Below are positions 61,357 to 64,000 of a DNA stretch of 64,000 bases, one piece after another; position 1 is the first letter of the stretch, and each line of letters opens with the position of its first letter. The notes under the pieces were generated by a model. That model was not told the DNA's origin. It saw only the letters and a list, made by a program, of their open reading frames with translations, and ran no database searches. The DNA comes from Actinophytocola sp044466355 (GTDB taxonomy: Bacteria; Actinomycetota; Actinomycetes; Mycobacteriales; Pseudonocardiaceae), in the NCBI RefSeq assembly GCF_044466355.1, contig NZ_JBITMQ010000002.1:682001-746000 (forward strand). Direction: 5' to 3'. The position numbers and the translations under genes are program-made.

Positions 61357-62280
61357 GTGAACGAGTCTGCCGTCGAGCTGTCCGGGCTGGTCAAGCGCTT
61401 CGGCGCGACGACCGCGGTCGACGGGCTCTGCCTGCGGCTCGACCGCGGGCAGGTCCTCGCGCTGCTGGGCCCCAACGGCGCGGGCAAGACCACGACCGTG
61501 GAGATCTGCGAGGGTTTCCAGCGCCGCGACGCCGGTGACGTCCGCGTCCTCGGGCTCGACCCGGCGACCGACCACGAGCGGCTGCGGCCGCGCATCGGCG
61601 TGATGCCGCAGGGCGGTGGCGCCTACCCCGGCGTGCGGGCGGAGGAGATGCTCGCGCTCGTCGCGGCGTGCGCGGCCGACCCGATCGACCCGGCGTGGCT
61701 GATCGACGTGCTCGGGTTGTCCGGCGCGCGCCGGACGCCGTACAAGCGGCTCTCCGGCGGCCAGCAGCAGCGGTTGTCGCTCGCGTGCGCGCTGGTCGGC
61801 AGACCCGAGCTGGTGTTCCTCGACGAGCCGACGGCCGGGCTGGACCCGCAGGCGCGGCGGCTGGTGTGGGAGCTGGTGCGCGCGCTGCGGGCCGACGGCG
61901 TGAGCGTGCTGCTGACCACGCACGTGATGGCGGAGGCCGAGGAGCTGGCCGACCACGTCGTGATCATCGATCGCGGCCGGGTCGTGGCCGACGGCAGCCC
62001 GAGCCAGCTCACCTCGGAGGGGCCGGACTCCGCGCAGCTGCGTTTCCGCGCGCGGGCGGGCCTGGACCTGACCGAGCTGTGCTCGGCGCTGCCCGAGGGC
62101 TGCCGGCTGGAGGAGACGGCGCCCGGCTCGTACGTGCTGACCGGTCGTGTCGACCCGCAGGTCGTGTCCGCGGTGACGGCGTGGTGCGCGCAGCAGGGTG
62201 TGCTGGCCGAGGAGCTGCACGTGGGCAAGCGCAGCCTGGAGGACGTGTTCCTCGAGCTGACCGGGAAGGAACTGCGATGA
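61357..62280 (+). CDS. ABC exporter ATP-binding protein (DrrA-like)
   Basis: A 307-residue ATPase: GPNGAGKTTT (Walker A), LSGGQQQRLSLA (signature), LVFLDEPTAGLD (Walker B), LLTTHVM (switch His), and a C-terminal regulatory extension of about 90 residues ending LEDVFLELTGKELR, as in DrrA. Forms a two-gene exporter with the next gene, in the position of Rv1458c in mycobacteria. Substrate unknown. Confidence 0.92.
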   Translation: MNESAVELSGLVKRFGATTAVDGLCLRLDRGQVLALLGPNGAGKTTTVEICEGFQRRDAGDVRVLGLDPATDHERLRPRIGVMPQGGGAYPGVRAEEMLALVAACAADPIDPAWLIDVLGLSGARRTPYKRLSGGQQQRLSLACALVGRPELVFLDEPTAGLDPQARRLVWELVRALRADGVSVLLTTHVMAEAEELADHVVIIDRGRVVADGSPSQLTSEGPDSAQLRFRARAGLDLTELCSALPEGCRLEETAPGSYVLTGRVDPQVVSAVTAWCAQQGVLAEELHVGKRSLEDVFLELTGKELR

Positions 62281-63056
62281 CCACGACCTTCCCGGCGGGC
62301 ACGTTCACGCCCGCGCCCGGCCGCGGCCGGGCGGGCCGGATGCTGCTCGTCCACGCACGCACCGAAGCGGTGCTCACGCTGCGCAACAGCGAGCAGATCC
62401 TGCTGACGCTGCTGATCCCCGCCGCGCTGCTCGTCGGCCTCACGGTTCTCGACATCTTCGACCTGCCCGACCCGCGCGTGGGCTCGGTGGTGCCGAGGGT
62501 GTTCGCGCTCGCCGTCATGTCGTCGGCGTTCACCGGGCAGGCGATCGCGCTCGGGTTCGACCGCCGCTACGGCGTGCTGAAGCGCCTCGCCGCGACCGCA
62601 CTGCCCCGGTGGTTGCTGGTGTCCGGGCGCGCGGTCGCCGGTCTCGTCGTGGTCGCCGTGCAGATCGTCGTGCTGGGCGTGATCGCCGCGGTCATGGGCT
62701 GGTCGCCGGACCTGGCGGGGCTGGCGTGGGTGGTGCTGCTGGTGCTCATCGGCACGCTGTCGTTCGGCGCGCTGGGCGTGCTGCTCGGCGGCGCGCTGAA
62801 GGCCGAGGTCGTGCTGGCGCTCGCCAACATCGTGTGGTTCGTGCTGCTCCTGGGCGGCGGCATCGTCGTCCCACCGGACTCGATGCCGGGCGGGCTCGGC
62901 GACGTGGTCATGCTGTTGCCGTCCGGCGCCCTGACCGACGGGCTGCACACCGCGCTCGTCGACGGCGCGGCCCCGAGCTGGACCGTGTTCGCGGTGCTGG
63001 TGGGCTGGGGTGCGGTCGCGACCACCGCCGCGACGCGCACCACGAAACTCGCCTGA
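62277..63056 (+). CDS. ABC-2 type exporter permease (DrrB-like)
   Basis: A 259-residue permease with six transmembrane helices: LRNSEQILLTLLIPAALLVG at helix 1, then YGVLKRLAATALPRWLLVSG (the EAA-like coupling helix), and GGGIVVPPDSMPGGLGDVV. Its ATG overlaps the ATPase stop (ATGA). Partner of the ATPase; Rv1457c position in the conserved synteny. Confidence 0.9.
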   Translation: MTTTFPAGTFTPAPGRGRAGRMLLVHARTEAVLTLRNSEQILLTLLIPAALLVGLTVLDIFDLPDPRVGSVVPRVFALAVMSSAFTGQAIALGFDRRYGVLKRLAATALPRWLLVSGRAVAGLVVVAVQIVVLGVIAAVMGWSPDLAGLAWVVLLVLIGTLSFGALGVLLGGALKAEVVLALANIVWFVLLLGGGIVVPPDSMPGGLGDVVMLLPSGALTDGLHTALVDGAAPSWTVFAVLVGWGAVATTAATRTTKLA

Positions 63057-63062
63057 TCCGGA

Positions 63063-63920
63063 TCACACGGGTCGCGGGCGGAAGCGGGACGCGAACGCGG
63101 ACAGCTGCGCGTGCCGCCCGTCCGGGTCGTCGGCGGTGGGGCTCACCACCAGCCGGGTCACCCCCTGTGCCGCGTAGGCCTCGACCGACGACTCCGGCAC
63201 GTCGATCGACGCCCACCGCGTGTACTCCAGCGCGGCCGGATCCCGTCCGGCCTCGGCGGCGGCCGCCCGTGCGAGGTCGAACTGCCTGGCCCGCTCGTCG
63301 GGCGTGAGCGCGCCGCCCGGGAACCAGCCGTCGCCGCGCCGTCCCGCCCGCCGCGCGGCCGCCGCGCTCGACCCGCCGACGTGGATCGGCAGCGGACCAC
63401 CGACGGGCTGCGGGAAGCTGCACAGGTCCTCGAACGGGTAGAACTCGCCAGCGTGGCTCACCCCGTCCGCGCCGCCGGACCACAGCAGCCGCAGCACGTC
63501 GATCGCCTCGTCCGCGCGTCGGCCCCGGCTCGCGAAGTCCACGCCCATCGCCCGTGCCTCCCCCGGCAGGGCTCCGACGCCCACGGTCAGCAACCGCAGC
63601 CTGCCCTTCGACAGCACGTCCACCGTCGCGAGCCGCTTCGCCAGCGTCACCGGGTGGTGGTAGGGCAGCAGCAGCACGGCGGTGCCCAGCAGCAGGCGGG
63701 ACGTGGCCGAGGCGACGAACGCGAGGGCGTCGAGCGGGTCCAGGTATGGCGTCGTGGGCGGGAACTCGAAACCGCCGAGCGCCGCGCCGGGGTGCAGCAC
63801 GACGTGCTCGGGCAGGTACAGGCCCTCGAAACCGCATTCCTCGGCGTGCCGGGCGAAGTCGGCGAGCCGGTCGGGGTCGAGACCGTGGACGGCGGGCTGG
63901 TGGCTGATCGCGAAACGCAC
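63063..63920 (-). CDS. F420-type LLM-class oxidoreductase
   Basis: A 285-residue luciferase-like TIM barrel: HAEECGFEGLYLPEHVVL, LLLGTAVLLLPYHHPVTLAK, RLRLLTVGVGALPGEARAMGVDFASRGRRADEAIDVL, and PIHVGGSSAAAARRAGRRGDGWFP, the pattern of the F420-dependent LLM proteins (e.g. Rv-type TIGR03619). Start is GTG 63920, since the longer frame has no homology. FbiC in this window makes the cofactor precursor. Substrate unknown. Converges with the permease gene, with stops 6 bp apart. Confidence 0.88.
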   Translation of the reverse strand: MRFAISHQPAVHGLDPDRLADFARHAEECGFEGLYLPEHVVLHPGAALGGFEFPPTTPYLDPLDALAFVASATSRLLLGTAVLLLPYHHPVTLAKRLATVDVLSKGRLRLLTVGVGALPGEARAMGVDFASRGRRADEAIDVLRLLWSGGADGVSHAGEFYPFEDLCSFPQPVGGPLPIHVGGSSAAAARRAGRRGDGWFPGGALTPDERARQFDLARAAAAEAGRDPAALEYTRWASIDVPESSVEAYAAQGVTRLVVSPTADDPDGRHAQLSAFASRFRPRPV

Positions 63921-64000
63921 GCCGCCGGACGCTAGACCTTGCCGCCGGGGGCAGGGCAAACCCGCGCGCGGACCCCGCCCGACCACTCCTTACGATCGGC

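Overview
The window is about 70% GC DNA from an actinomycete, most likely of the Pseudonocardiales (Lentzea, Saccharothrix, Amycolatopsis type). This rests on GC-rich third codon positions, frequent GTG starts, many apparently leaderless genes, coenzyme F420 and probable mycothiol enzymes, an MptB-type mannosyltransferase, and a suf cluster next to mptB and a two-gene ABC exporter, the arrangement known around Rv1456c-Rv1466 of Mycobacterium tuberculosis. The genus is an inference. I saw no tRNA, rRNA, CRISPR array, insertion sequence or prophage.

Region 1-16.6 kb: a truncated peptidoglycan-binding protein with histidine-rich octapeptide repeats; a methyltransferase/AraC pair; a secreted M23 peptidase; fbiC (F420 precursor synthesis); a very small Cys-containing protein divergent from a CGNR regulator; an MpaB-like oxygenase/TetR/methyltransferase operon; a LysR gene; a secreted S1 protease translationally coupled to a Roadblock protein; and an M20 hydrolase.

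Region 16.7-40.7 kb: two LCP cell-wall ligases; a lytic transglycosylase; an icmF-hbd operon for branched/straight C4 acyl-CoA metabolism facing a PaaI-type thioesterase; a decayed quinone oxidoreductase; a peroxiredoxin; several regulator/target divergent pairs with visible candidate operators (TetR/NmrA, HxlR/mycothiol-type enzyme, Lrp/amino-acid dehydrogenase, SDR palindrome); an ABC exporter; a multi-pass glycosyltransferase-like protein; and an ABC-F ATPase with a hairpin leader.

Region 40.7-52.1 kb: an S8 protease lacking the canonical histidine; dNTPase; an orphan lycopene-cyclase-like flavoprotein; an EAL-CBS-GGDEF protein with eroded catalytic motifs; a MerR regulator; a two-component system; and a membrane protein resembling a neutral zinc metallopeptidase without its HExxH motif.

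Region 52.1-64 kb: the suf iron-sulfur assembly operon (sufR-B-D-Rieske-C-S-U-Uma2-T, minus strand), with a Uma2-family nuclease gene inserted between sufU and sufT, and a candidate SufR operator over the sufR start. On the other side lie mptB, a DrrAB-like exporter and an F420-type luciferase-like oxidoreductase. Ten four-base ATGA/GTGA overlaps tie neighbouring genes into operons.

No wholly new multi-gene system is evident. The most unusual items are the octapeptide-repeat protein, the Uma2 insertion in suf, the protease-Roadblock coupling, and several enzymes with altered catalytic motifs.
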